Origin: Gammaproteobacteria bacterium
Lineage (GTDB): Bacteria > Pseudomonadota > Gammaproteobacteria > HK1
Assembly (NCBI GenBank): GCA_022826505.1
Contig: JAJDUQ010000013.1
Location: 1 to 36,372 of the forward strand
Length of the DNA: 36,372 nt
Direction of reading: 5' to 3'
Below the pieces are notes generated by a model. The model saw only the letters and a list, made by a program, of their open reading frames with translations, searched no databases and was not told the DNA's origin. The translations under genes and the position numbers were made by a program. The first letter of the stretch is position 1; the number at the start of each line of letters is the position of its first letter. Shown here piece after piece: positions 17,221-24,837 of the stretch.

Positions 17221-17319
17221 CGGGTCTCGGCGTCGCCTGATTGTGGGTCGCTGTGTTCCCACTGAGCGCCGCCAAGCGCTGCGGTTGCCAACCGGCGTGG
17301 TTCGCCGTAGGTTGCGGCC

Positions 17320-17820
17320 ATGCGCATCGAAGTCCAGGTCGGCGACATCACCAAGCTGGCGGTGGACGCCATCGTCAACGCCGCCAACGAACGCCTGCTC
17401 GGCGGCGGCGGGGTCGATGGCGCCATCCACCGCGCCGCGGGGCCCGAGCTCTTGGAGGAGTGCCGTACCATCGGCGGCTGCCCCACCGGGAAAGCGGTGA
17501 TCACCGGAGGCTATCGGCTGTCGGCCAGGCATGTCATTCACACCGTCGGGCCGATCTGGCAGGGCGGCGATCGAGGCGAGCCGGCACTCCTGGCCGCTTG
17601 CTACCGCAACAGCATGGCCTTGGCGGACGGACACGCGCTCGAAAGCCTGGCCTTTCCCGCCATCAGCACGGGGGTTTACGGCTATCCGCCGAAGCCTGCC
17701 GCGGAAATCGCCGTCTCCGAAGTGCGGGCGGCTGCGGTGAGTTCGGTGCGGCGGGTGGTGTTCGCCTGCTTCGACGAAGCGACGGCAAGCCTGTACCGAC
17801 ACTTGATTAGCGACGGTTAG
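17320..17820 (+). CDS. macrodomain protein (O-acetyl-ADP-ribose deacetylase-like)
   Basis: This 166-aa single-domain protein is a macrodomain of the YmdB/MacroD type, which binds ADP-ribose and hydrolyses O-acetyl-ADP-ribose or mono-ADP-ribosyl groups. Visible family marks are [20 protein letters not shown] at about 7-26, with the catalytic-region Asn residues, [21 protein letters not shown] (the glycine-rich, Asp-containing ligand loop), and [13 protein letters not shown] (the G-x-Y-G-[YF] phosphate loop). Length is standard. It stands alone between a transposase remnant and a convergent vapBC pair. Macrodomains can be housekeeping or counter toxic ADP-ribosylation; no ADP-ribosyltransferase toxin is visible here. 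Confidence 0.93.
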   Translation: MRIEVQVGDITKLAVDAIVNAANERLLGGGGVDGAIHRAAGPELLEECRTIGGCPTGKAVITGGYRLSARHVIHTVGPIWQGGDRGEPALLAACYRNSMALADGHALESLAFPAISTGVYGYPPKPAAEIAVSEVRAAAVSSVRRVVFACFDEATASLYRHLISDG

Positions 17821-18027
17821 GACCTCGATCCGGGAAGCTCCAGCCGCGGCGCCCGTGCGCAACGGTCACCGGCCGAGCCGATCACGGTTCGAACTTTCCC
17901 GACGCCCAGGCCCGGATGGGCGGGAGGCGATGCCGGTGAAGGGCCTGGGGACGGCGATCCACGAGCTATTCAAACCCCTTGGCGGTGTCGAGTTGGACCT
18001 GCCGCCGCTTTATTTCGACCACTGTCC

Positions 18028-18453
18028 CTACGACGCGAGGAGCGCGAACCCCTCGCGCGACGCGGCCTGATTCAGCCGTGCGTCGAAACACACGAAACCG
18101 ACGCTCGACGGATCCTCCTCGGCAACGGCAAGCGCGGCCGCGAGCTGCAGGCTGTCCGCCGCCCGGAGCGGATGCACGCGAAGCAGACGCTGCGCCAGCG
18201 CCCTGACCCGCCGGCCCGGCTGCACCTCGTACCACACGTGCGACAGCGCGTGGAGGCGGACGAGATGCTCGGAGACCTCTTCCGTTGCCAGGCTGCCGTC
18301 ACGCTCGCGCCGCGAGAGCGCGGCGACGTACTCCACGGGCGCGCCCCACCAGACAGCCATCCGGTCGTTCGCCTCCAGAATGCGGAGCGCCGTCTGCCGG
18401 TGCTGCTCGTCGACGCCGAGGGCCACGAGGGCGGAGGTGTCCCAGAAATTCAC
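18028..18453 (-). CDS. vapC: PIN-domain toxin VapC
   Basis: This 141-aa PIN-domain ribonuclease is the toxin of a VapBC module; family members cleave specific RNAs in a metal-dependent way. The acidic active-site residues are visible: D5 in NFWDTSALVAL, a central Glu in APVEYVAAL (about residue 41), the Asp of LRAADSLQLAAAL (about 98-100), and a C-terminal Asp in FVCFDARLNQAA. All four standard positions appear intact. It starts with GTG at 18453, whose GTGA overlaps the vapB stop by 4 nt, typical of coupled antitoxin-toxin translation. Confidence 0.92.
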   Translation of the reverse strand: MNFWDTSALVALGVDEQHRQTALRILEANDRMAVWWGAPVEYVAALSRRERDGSLATEEVSEHLVRLHALSHVWYEVQPGRRVRALAQRLLRVHPLRAADSLQLAAALAVAEEDPSSVGFVCFDARLNQAASREGFALLAS

Positions 18454-18776
18454 CGGTAGTCGTCACGCGATTCGTCGGAGCGCTCTTCGAGCAGGGCTTC
18501 GAGAACGCCCGCCCCCGGGCGCAGGGGCGGTCCCAGCACATCGAGGGGGCTCCCCGCGCCGCGGCGCACCACGATGCCCGCCTGCTCCAGCCGCGCAAGC
18601 TTCGCTTCGCTGTCCACGCGGTCCCCTTCTCCCCCGCCGGCGGAATCGAGTCCCACCGGAACGATGCGCGCGATGGGCGTCCTGCGTTCCAACACCAGCA
18701 CCGATTCTCCGGACTTGACGCGGCGAAGATAGGCGCTCATGCCGTCCTTCACTTCGGAAATCGTCGCCCGAATCAT
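18450..18776 (-). CDS. vapB: VapB/Phd-type antitoxin
   Basis: This 108-aa protein has a Phd/YefM-like N-terminus (MIRATISEVKDGMSAYLRRV, then VKSGESVLVLERRTPIARIVPV), the DNA-binding fold of Phd/VapB antitoxins. A variable C-terminal tail (about residues 55-108) should wrap the VapC active site; SEAKLARLEQAGIVVRRGAG is common in this group. ATG 18776 behind GAGAAG is preferred to an upstream TTG at 18791. It overlaps vapC by 4 nt, and a palindrome over its promoter suggests the usual autorepression by the VapBC complex. Confidence 0.88.
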   Translation of the reverse strand: MIRATISEVKDGMSAYLRRVKSGESVLVLERRTPIARIVPVGLDSAGGGEGDRVDSEAKLARLEQAGIVVRRGAGSPLDVLGPPLRPGAGVLEALLEERSDESRDDYR

Positions 18777-18796
18777 GCGACTTCTCGACAATGGAA

Positions 18797-18832
18797 GTTG
18801 GCCATGTTAGCCATGTGCAACTGGCCATACAA
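18797..18832 (-). promoter_or_regulatory. vapBC promoter with overlapping inverted-repeat operator
   Basis: Arms GTTGGCCATG (18797-18806) and CATGTGCAAC (18812-18821) form an inverted repeat with 8 of 10 positions paired around a 5-bp centre. On the minus strand TTGTAT (18832-18827) and TAACAT (18809-18804), 17 bp apart, make a moderate promoter whose -10 lies inside the palindrome. This fits autorepression of vapBC by its own complex. The repeat is seen directly; regulator binding is inferred. Confidence 0.5.
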
Positions 18833-18850
18833 CCCTGGAGCTGATTGGGG

Positions 18851-20068
18851 CTACACCGATCCCTCCGGCATCAACCGTCGCGCCAGCCCGAGAAGCCGCA
18901 TGTCGGCGCCCCGCGGTCCGTTCAGCGACAAACCGAGGGGCAGCCCTCCGAGCTCGGCCATCGGCAGGCTGATCTGGGGCAGCCCGCCGAGACCCGCGAT
19001 GCACAGCAGGTGCATGGCCTGGTGGCGGTAGCGGATCTCGATGTCGTCCACCGGCGTGTTCTTCGGAGGCGCGACGCGCGGCGAGGTGGGAAGACACAGC
19101 ACGTCCCCCGGCCCCACCACTTCCGCGATGCGCGCCCGGATCGCGTCGAGTCGCGGCCCCGCGGCCTCCACCGCATCGCCGCCCAGGGCCTCGGCCCACT
19201 CGAAGCGCTCCCTGACCCCGGGACCGAAGTCCGGTCTCGTCTCCCGAATCCAGGCGCCGTGGTTGGCCCAGATGGAGGCGGCCTGAAGGATCCGGAAGGT
19301 GTCGAACCAGCTCTCCAGTCCTTCCGGCGCGACGGTGACGTCCTCGACCGGACCGACGAGAGCCGCCACTTTCTCGATTGCTCCATCCAGTGCGCCGGCC
19401 ACCGTCTCGTCCACCATCGCGAAAGCGTCGGCGGCGCGGAGCAACCGGCGCGGCGGCTCCGGCTCCGAATCGTCGGCCAGGAGCACGCGGCCGACCTTCT
19501 CCAGCACGTCCGCGTCGCGCGCGAACCAGCCGGCCACGTCGAAGGGCGGGCCGAAGGGGATGACGCCATCGAGCGGCACGCGGTCGACCGTCGGGCGCAT
19601 GCCGAGGATGCCGCAATAGCTCGCGGGCAGGCGCACCGAGCCCCCGCAGTCGGTGCCGATCGCGAAGTCGACCAGATCGGCGGTGACCGCCGCCGCCGAA
19701 CCGTTGGACGAGCCGCCGGGGATGCGATCGGGAGCACGCGCGTTGACCGGAGTGCCGTAGTGCACGTTCTCTCCGGTGAGGCTGTACGCCAGCTCGTCGG
19801 TGTGTGTCTTGCCGACGAGGCCGGCACCCGCGTCGAGCAGGCGTTGCACAGCCGTCGCGGTGTCGCGCGGCGGCTCGTGGGTGGCGAGCCACGCCGGGTG
19901 CCCGAACCCGGTCGGAGTGCCCGCGATGTGGAAGACGTCCTTGGCGCCGAACGCGAGTCCCGCGAGCGGGCCGCCCTGCGCACCCTTCAGCGCCACGTGG
20001 TTGTGGCGGCAGAAGGCTCCGACCGGGTCGTCGAACGGCAGGTCCGGCACCGTCAGTGTCCGGGCCAC
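18851..20068 (-). CDS. amidase (amidase signature family)
   Basis: This 405-aa protein belongs to the amidase signature family (GatA/AtzF-like fold) and should hydrolyse a carboxamide to acid plus ammonia. The Ser-cisSer-Lys triad is visible: Lys in LAFGAKDVFHIAG (about residue 43), the cis-Ser in PGGSSNGSAAAV, and the nucleophilic Ser in GTDCGGSVRLPASYCGI. The frame is open far upstream through the amidohydrolase gene. The GTG at 20068, overlapping the amidohydrolase stop by 16 nt, gives a sensible start (MARTLTVPDLPFDDPVGAFC); GTG 20050 is an alternative. The overlap means the two hydrolases are co-translated and probably act in one pathway. The substrate is unknown. Confidence 0.9.
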   Translation of the reverse strand: MARTLTVPDLPFDDPVGAFCRHNHVALKGAQGGPLAGLAFGAKDVFHIAGTPTGFGHPAWLATHEPPRDTATAVQRLLDAGAGLVGKTHTDELAYSLTGENVHYGTPVNARAPDRIPGGSSNGSAAAVTADLVDFAIGTDCGGSVRLPASYCGILGMRPTVDRVPLDGVIPFGPPFDVAGWFARDADVLEKVGRVLLADDSEPEPPRRLLRAADAFAMVDETVAGALDGAIEKVAALVGPVEDVTVAPEGLESWFDTFRILQAASIWANHGAWIRETRPDFGPGVRERFEWAEALGGDAVEAAGPRLDAIRARIAEVVGPGDVLCLPTSPRVAPPKNTPVDDIEIRYRHQAMHLLCIAGLGGLPQISLPMAELGGLPLGLSLNGPRGADMRLLGLARRLMPEGSV

Positions 20069-21285
20069 CGGAGCTCGGCCGGCTCGCGCCGGAACGTCAC
20101 GTGTCCCCGCTTGATTCCCATCAGCGGCGGCGACAGCTCCGCCACCGCACTCTGCCGATCGGTGTTGTCGATCACCACGAGATCGGCCGTCTTGCCGACT
20201 TCGATGCCGTAGTCGTCGAGGTTCAGGAGCTCGGCCGATCGCCGGGTCACCATGTCGAAGCACTCGATGGTGTCGTCGATCTGGCCGACCTGGCAGACGT
20301 TGGCGTACAGGTTCGCCATCCGGATGAGCGAGCAGTCGCCGAACGGCGTGAACGGGTTGAGTACATTGTTCGACGAGAGATTGCAGTTGACCCCGTGGCG
20401 CAGCATCTTGTGGATGGGTACGACGCCGCGCAGCACACTGTGGTCCTGGTGCCGGCCCATCAGGTAGAGGTCGGTGGACGGGAGGACCGTCACCGCCACG
20501 CCGGCGTCGGCGAGACGCCGGGTGATGCGTTCGAACTCCGCGGGCTCCAGGACCGAGAGCTGGGTCATGTGGCCCACGGTGACGCGCCCGCCCCAGCCGT
20601 ACTCCTCGGTGCGGTTGCACACGTGCTCGATGGTCATGCCCTCGGGGGTGTTGCCAAAGTCGAGGTGCATGTCCACGTCCACGTCGAACTCGCGCGCCAT
20701 CTCGAAGAGGCGGTCGATCTGCCCCGGCGGGTCGCTGTCGGTATAGGGCGCGCCGCCGACCACCTGGCACCCTCGCTTCAGGCCCTCGACCATGAGCTCG
20801 TCGGTGCCCGGGTTGTTGAGCAGGCCCTCCTGGGGGAAGACGCAGATCTCGAGGTCGATGGCCCACCTGTACTCCTCGATGAGGGGCTGGATCCCCTCGA
20901 GGCTCCGAAGCCCGACCACCGGGTCCACCTCCAGGTGGGTCCGCATGTGGGTGGTGCCCTGCAGGATGCTCTTCTCCATCGTCCTCACCGCCCGCTCGCG
21001 CACCTCGTCGGCTTCGAAGTTCTGCTTGGCCTTCGCGACCTCGGAGATGGCCTCATCCAGCGTTCCCTCGACAGACTTGCAACGGTCGAGCAGGCAGGAC
21101 TTGTCGAGGTGAATGTGGGTCTCGATGAATCCCGGCGAAACGAGGCGTCCGGCGACGTCGACCTCCTCGCCCTGCGCCGCGAGCCCCGTCTCGATGGCAG
21201 CGATGCGCCCGTCCTCGATTCCGATGTCGACCGGCGGCGTGCCTTCCCGGCCGGCGATCTGCGCGTTTCTGAGTATCAGGTCCAT
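20053..21285 (-). CDS. CodA-like amidohydrolase with non-canonical active site
   Basis: This 410-aa metal-dependent hydrolase belongs to the cytosine deaminase (CodA)-like amidohydrolases. ATG 21285 follows GGGAGGA and starts MDLILRNAQI, the usual N-terminal beta-sandwich strand. Metal-site segments are HIHLDKS (HxH at 57/59), DVDMHLDFGN, RVTVGHMTQLS and NLSSNNVLNPFTPFGDCS. Set against the E. coli CodA sequence as I remember it, the catalytic Glu217 position (HCDE) is Phe here and the metal-ligand Asp313 (GHDD) is Asn. The SNNVLNPFTPFGD pattern seems characteristic of a related subgroup, so the enzyme is probably active on something other than cytosine. It overlaps the downstream amidase, suggesting serial hydrolysis of a cyclic amide or ureido compound (inference). 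Confidence 0.88.
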   Translation of the reverse strand: MDLILRNAQIAGREGTPPVDIGIEDGRIAAIETGLAAQGEEVDVAGRLVSPGFIETHIHLDKSCLLDRCKSVEGTLDEAISEVAKAKQNFEADEVRERAVRTMEKSILQGTTHMRTHLEVDPVVGLRSLEGIQPLIEEYRWAIDLEICVFPQEGLLNNPGTDELMVEGLKRGCQVVGGAPYTDSDPPGQIDRLFEMAREFDVDVDMHLDFGNTPEGMTIEHVCNRTEEYGWGGRVTVGHMTQLSVLEPAEFERITRRLADAGVAVTVLPSTDLYLMGRHQDHSVLRGVVPIHKMLRHGVNCNLSSNNVLNPFTPFGDCSLIRMANLYANVCQVGQIDDTIECFDMVTRRSAELLNLDDYGIEVGKTADLVVIDNTDRQSAVAELSPPLMGIKRGHVTFRREPAELRWPGH

Positions 21286-21646
21286 GGTGTCCTCCCGTCG
21301 GACAGGTTTGTCGTCTCGACGTACGCGGGCGGCGGCGAGAATCCGAGCATGTCGCCGTCGGGCACCGGGTGCAAGCGCGGTTCCTTCGTGCGGCACGTCC
21401 CGGCCGGCCGGGTATCGACCCGCGACGCCGAATCGAACCGCCGCCGCCCGGTCCCGCACGCCACGAATCCGCTGCGCCCGCTGCAACCCCGGCGCCCGGG
21501 GCCATGGAGGCTGCCCCTGCTCGATGAAGGCAAGCCCGCGGGGAACCTGCTCGGTCGCCGGGGTGGCGCGCCCGTCGCCCAACCACAGGGTCTCAATCGC
21601 GAAGAAGCATCCCACGTGCCGCGGCAGGAAGACCTGAATCTCGCAG
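21286..21646. other. 361-nt divergent intergenic region, no gene recognised
   Basis: This lies between the divergent amidohydrolase and DszB-like genes. Both strands have open frames because of high GC, but none gives recognisable protein. It should contain the promoters of both genes. A TATTCT at 21710-21715, further into the DszB-like frame, could be a -10 box and would support a start later than 21647 for that gene, but no clear -35 pairs with it. Confidence 0.3.
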
Positions 21647-22801
21647 TTGACGGCAGTGCCGGATTCCCGGGTCGCATGCTCTTGTGGTGACTCGCAGTCG
21701 CGACCCGTCTATTCTTCATCTCGGCCTCTCATCTCGAGCGTCGAAGTCGACGTCCTGATCGTGCAAGCTCCGATTCCGCTCTACTACACGCGGTGCCCCG
21801 TTCCCACCGCTTCCGGAATCGCCTTTCAGCGCGAAATGTTCGCGGAATCGTTTCGGGACTCGGGCTACGAGGTGCGCGACCTGAGCGAGCTCGGTCCGCA
21901 ATGCAAGGACGTGCACTTTACCCACGCGATCGCGACCTACTTTCGCGAGGGCGGTGGCGCTCCGCCGGTCTGGGCGCGCGCGAACGGTGTCGACTCGGTC
22001 GTGCTCGGCATCACGTTCATGGAGGAGTTGCTCGGTGTCTTCGTCCGTGCCGATGACCCTGCCCGTACCGTGGCGGACCTCCGGGGACGGCGTCTCGGGC
22101 TACCGGTGTGGCCGCGGCTGGTGTTCAATTTCTGGCGGTTTGCGGCACTGAAAGGGCTGCACTCCGCCCTTGCCGTCCACGGGCTGCGCGACGAGGACGT
22201 CGAGTTTGTCGACATCGTGGAGGGCTGGGACCCGCATGAGCGCAGAGACGTCGGAAGGAGCGACCTCGCTCGCCCGGCACGCTGCGAGTATCGCCGTCAG
22301 CTCGAAGCGCTGCTCGCCGGAGAGGTCGACGCGATTTTCGGCAAGGGGCCGGAAGCCGCCCTTCTCCAACGCGATGCGGGCGGGCGGATTCGTCTGCTCT
22401 ACGACCTTAGGGAAGCAAATGCGGTTGCGGAGCGCGTCAACAACTCGACGCCTCGTCTGCTCACCACCAGTCGCCGGCTCGTCGACGGCCACTTCCCCGC
22501 GGTGGTGCGCTACCTGCGGACCCTGATTCGCGCGGCCCGCTGGGTGGAATCGAACAAGACAGAAGCCACAGCGCTGATCGCGCGCGAATGCAGTGTCGGG
22601 CGAGACGAGATGGAAACCTGCCTCGAATCGGACTACGCCGAAAAGTTCCTGCCTCGCGTCAGCGACGAGTTGATGGAAGCGCTTGCCGTCATGAAGTCGT
22701 TCCTGCATGAGCGGCGGTTCATCATGCGGGATTTCGTTCTGGCGGACTGGATCGACGCACGGCCGCTTGCCGAGGCGTACCGCCTGGAGGGGCTTGAATG
22801 A
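21647..22801 (+). CDS. DszB-like desulfinase / NitT-TauT-type substrate-binding protein homologue
   Basis: This protein (up to 384 aa) resembles 2'-hydroxybiphenyl-2-sulfinate desulfinase DszB, which has a periplasmic-binding-protein fold. Residue alignment from memory: CPVPTASGIA matches DszB CPVPNALLTA, placing C50 on catalytic Cys27; HFTHAIATYFREGGGAPPV matches HFTYDQPAYTRFGGEIPPL, placing H90 and R100 on His60 and Arg70 with identical 10-residue spacing. LGITFMEELLGVFVRADDP and DLRGRRLGLP also correspond. The start is unclear: TTG 21647 is the longest, while a GTG at 21761 would give a shorter form beginning MQAPIPLYYTRC. No ribosome binding site stands out. From Cys to C-terminus it has about the length of DszB. 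No signal peptide is seen, which argues for an enzyme rather than a transporter component, but the substrate is unknown. Confidence 0.72.
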   Translation: MTAVPDSRVACSCGDSQSRPVYSSSRPLISSVEVDVLIVQAPIPLYYTRCPVPTASGIAFQREMFAESFRDSGYEVRDLSELGPQCKDVHFTHAIATYFREGGGAPPVWARANGVDSVVLGITFMEELLGVFVRADDPARTVADLRGRRLGLPVWPRLVFNFWRFAALKGLHSALAVHGLRDEDVEFVDIVEGWDPHERRDVGRSDLARPARCEYRRQLEALLAGEVDAIFGKGPEAALLQRDAGGRIRLLYDLREANAVAERVNNSTPRLLTTSRRLVDGHFPAVVRYLRTLIRAARWVESNKTEATALIARECSVGRDEMETCLESDYAEKFLPRVSDELMEALAVMKSFLHERRFIMRDFVLADWIDARPLAEAYRLEGLE

Positions 22802-22868
22802 GTTGCGCCGAGTGGATCCACCGCGTTCGTGCCGGCCATCACCTCGAGCCCGTCTCGTGTTCGGTGAT

Positions 22869-22902
22869 CGACGCCCGCCCCGACGTCACGGACCGGGCGT
22901 CG
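22869..22902. terminator. hairpin between convergent genes, possible bidirectional terminator
   Basis: CGACGCCCG (22869-22877) and CGGGCGTCG (22894-22902) are perfectly complementary over 9 bp with a 16-nt loop. The stem lies between the convergent DszB-like gene and the lipoprotein gene. AAAATTTC follows on the plus strand, so no proper U-tract is present; termination is plausible but not strongly supported. Confidence 0.45.
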
Positions 22903-22978
22903 AAAATTTCAAGATGCCGATGCGAGGGGCGGCTGCCTGCGAGCCGTACGGCCCCCTGCGTCATCTCATCGCGCTCAC

Positions 22979-23470
22979 CTATTCCGACTCTATCTTGTGC
23001 GTCGTCTTCTGCCCCGTTCCCTCACCGCGAATGAAGGTGACGTTCTTGCCCTTCACAATGACGACCAGGCAATCCCAGGGAAGCTCGTCCTCACCGAGCA
23101 TCCCCGAGCGGCAGTAGTACTCGCCTTCCCACGCCCAATTCCCGGTCAGTTCTCCTTTCCTGTTGCCCTTGAGCCTGTACATGCCGGTCAGTGTTCCATC
23201 GGCATGGGACATTCCGTGTCCGTACTTCATGACGAGCGTTTTGCCCACGATCAGTTCGCGAAATTGCTCCTCGGTCGTGATTCTCATCTCGGTCGGTGCT
23301 TTCGCCATTGCTTCGGACTCCTCGGCACCCGTGCCCGTCATCGTCTCCGACTTCTCCAACGTCGCGGACGAGCCGGACATCTTCTCGTCCTCTGTCATCG
23401 GGGGCGTCTCGCAGGCTGCCAGGGAGACAACGGCCAAGATGGCAATGGTGAGTCGATTCGAGGTTCTCAT
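22979..23470 (-). CDS. small lipoprotein of unknown function
   Basis: This 163-aa protein has a lipoprotein signal peptide: MRTSNRLTIAILAVVSLAAC with a lipobox LAAC and the lipidated Cys at residue 20. A linker rich in Ser, Thr, Glu and Met follows to about residue 60, then a compact domain (about 63-155: TTEEQFRELIVGKTLVM, GTLTGMYRLKGNRKGELTG, WEGEYYCRSGML, LPWDCLVVIVKGKNVTFIRG). Two Cys residues in the domain could form a disulfide. AGGAGA lies 7 nt before the ATG. I do not recognise the domain beyond a resemblance to small periplasmic beta-rich proteins. It is probably anchored in the outer or inner membrane. Confidence 0.8.
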   Translation of the reverse strand: MRTSNRLTIAILAVVSLAACETPPMTEDEKMSGSSATLEKSETMTGTGAEESEAMAKAPTEMRITTEEQFRELIVGKTLVMKYGHGMSHADGTLTGMYRLKGNRKGELTGNWAWEGEYYCRSGMLGEDELPWDCLVVIVKGKNVTFIRGEGTGQKTTHKIESE

Positions 23471-23914
23471 TGTCGTTCTCCTGTCTGCACACAGTAGGGT
23501 TGAGGCTCGGCGAAGTGGCGCCGGGCCGTTGCAGACATCACGGATGAGTGAAGTCCCGCCTGTTCGCCAAGCGCGGGGAGCTACCCCTTGCCGGGTTTGT
23601 GGCTGTTGTATTCAGCGGGCGACCCGACAGAGCGGGCACCCGTAATGTCTGCACGAGCGATCTTATCCCAAGTCGGACCGAAGCTGATCGCCACAGGCTG
23701 CCACCCACGTGCGCAGCAAATTCGACGCGACGACTCGATGCACACGCGGAGCAGCGATCGCCTTCCGTCGCCACGTGCCGGTTCAGCAACGTGGATCCTT
23801 ATTGGCGAGATACGCACATTCGCGGCAAAGAACAAGGCATGAACTTCGGGCATCGCAGCCCTGTCGCCGCGTGACGCCGAACGTCGTTGTCGCGAACGAC
23901 GGCGGCGCAGTCCG
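23471..23914. other. 444-nt region without a supported gene
   Basis: No frame on either strand gives recognisable protein. The 8-mer TGTCTGCA occurs at 23482-23489, inverted at 23530-23537, and again at about 23647-23654; it may be chance or a small repeat near the lipoprotein promoter. Several short frames rich in Arg and Ser are typical non-coding readings of GC-rich DNA. Confidence 0.3.
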
Positions 23915-24190
23915 GTGGCACGGTGGTCCTTGTCGAGCGCCCGAACCGCTCCTATCATCAGAACCGAGGTCATCGCATTCGATACCCATCGCTTCGTGAA
24001 GCGCCTGACCGAGAGCGGCTTCACCGAGAAGCAGGCCGAGACCCTGGCCGAGGAGCATGTCGCCTTGCTCAACACCAACCTCGCCACCAAAACCGATCTC
24101 GCAACGGTCAAGGCCGACCTTCTGAAATGGCTTGTCGGCGCGCTGATCGCCCAAGGGAGCCTGATTGTCGCGCGGGTGAAGCTCTTGTAG
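23915..24190 (+). CDS. short DUF1640-like (CCDC90-type) protein, probably degraded
   Basis: From about residue 19 this frame reads VIAFDTHRFVKRLTESGFTE, then KQAETLAEEHVALLNTNLAT, a short KTDLATVKADLL repeat and a hydrophobic C-terminal anchor (KWLVGALIAQGSLIVARVKLL). This is the layout of DUF1640 proteins: an N-terminal helical domain, a coiled coil and a C-terminal membrane helix. Two things are odd. The coiled coil is far shorter than in the relatives I recall, and there is no ATG where these proteins normally begin, just before the IAFDTH box; translation would need GTG 23915 or TTG 23930. It may be a decaying gene. Confidence 0.5.
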   Translation: MARWSLSSARTAPIIRTEVIAFDTHRFVKRLTESGFTEKQAETLAEEHVALLNTNLATKTDLATVKADLLKWLVGALIAQGSLIVARVKLL

Positions 24191-24279
24191 CGCCGTGTCG
24201 ACATGGCGATGACTCGCCGCTGGGCGGTCTCTGGCGGGTCTCCGTAACCCACCGATCGACAGGCCTTGTACTTGAGCAG

Positions 24280-24804
24280 ATGAATTTCGTAGCCGCGTGT
24301 GAATTGGAGACCAGCGATTGGCTGAACACCGATCAACCCGTCTCGCTCGGAGCGCTTCGCGGCAAGGTCGTTCTTGTCGAAGCGTTCCAGATGCTGTGCC
24401 CGGGATGCGTCTCCCACGGTCTGCCTCAGGCGGTGCGCGTGCATCGGACATTCGATCGCGACGACGTCGCCGTCATCGGTCTGCACACGGTATTCGAGCA
24501 CCATGGTGCGCAGGGTTCCCGTGAAGCGCTGGCCGCGTTTCTGCACGAATACAAGATCCCGTTTCCCGTCGGGATCGATTCGCCCTCCAACCGCAGCGGG
24601 ATACCGCAAACGATGGCCCGCTACGGCATGCAGGGAACCCCGACCCTGATCCTGGTCGACAGGCGGGGTCGCTTGCGGAAGCAGAAATTCGGCTTGGAGG
24701 ATGACCTCGTGCTCGGAGCGGAAATCATGTCGCTCATTGGCGCCGGCGGAGAGACGTCGCCGGCGGGAGACACGAGAAATGCGGGGTCCCGGCGATTCGG
24801 GTGA
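24280..24804 (+). CDS. TlpA/peroxiredoxin-like thioredoxin-fold protein with CPGC motif
   Basis: This 174-aa protein has a redoxin fold: an N-terminal strand DWLNTDQPVSLGALRGKVVLV (about 16-36), then the active-site segment EAFQMLCPGCVSHGLPQAV with a CPGC pair at about 42-45, AVIGLHTVFEHH, and the cis-Pro region GMQGTPTLILVDRRGRLRKQKFG. TlpA/ResA proteins usually have a W-C-x-P-C motif, so the CPGC in a LCPGC context is a variant. No signal peptide is seen from the ATG at 24280, suggesting a cytoplasmic location unless the start is further upstream. It converges on the 2-oxoglutarate oxygenase gene with a 33-nt gap containing a hairpin. Confidence 0.8.
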   Translation: MNFVAACELETSDWLNTDQPVSLGALRGKVVLVEAFQMLCPGCVSHGLPQAVRVHRTFDRDDVAVIGLHTVFEHHGAQGSREALAAFLHEYKIPFPVGIDSPSNRSGIPQTMARYGMQGTPTLILVDRRGRLRKQKFGLEDDLVLGAEIMSLIGAGGETSPAGDTRNAGSRRFG

Positions 24805-24808
24805 AGCC

Positions 24809-24824
24809 GACGGCGAGAGCCGTC
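24809..24824. terminator. GACGGC-GAGA-GCCGTC hairpin between convergent genes
   Basis: A perfect 6-bp stem with a stable GAGA tetraloop fills the 33-nt space between the redoxin stop and the convergent oxygenase stop. There is no T-run on either side, so termination strength is uncertain, but the position fits a shared bidirectional terminator. Confidence 0.45.
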
Positions 24825-24837
24825 CCCCGCGAGCCGT

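Noticed and set aside
17931..18070. Small plus-strand frame MPVKGLGTAIHELFKPLGG before the vapC stop
   Set aside because: It has no recognisable family or ribosome binding site and overlaps vapC antisense, so it is not supported as a gene.
20069..20866. Upstream extension of the amidase frame to 20866
   Set aside because: The extra part is an antisense-free shadow inside the amidohydrolase gene in another frame and does not resemble an amidase N-terminus.
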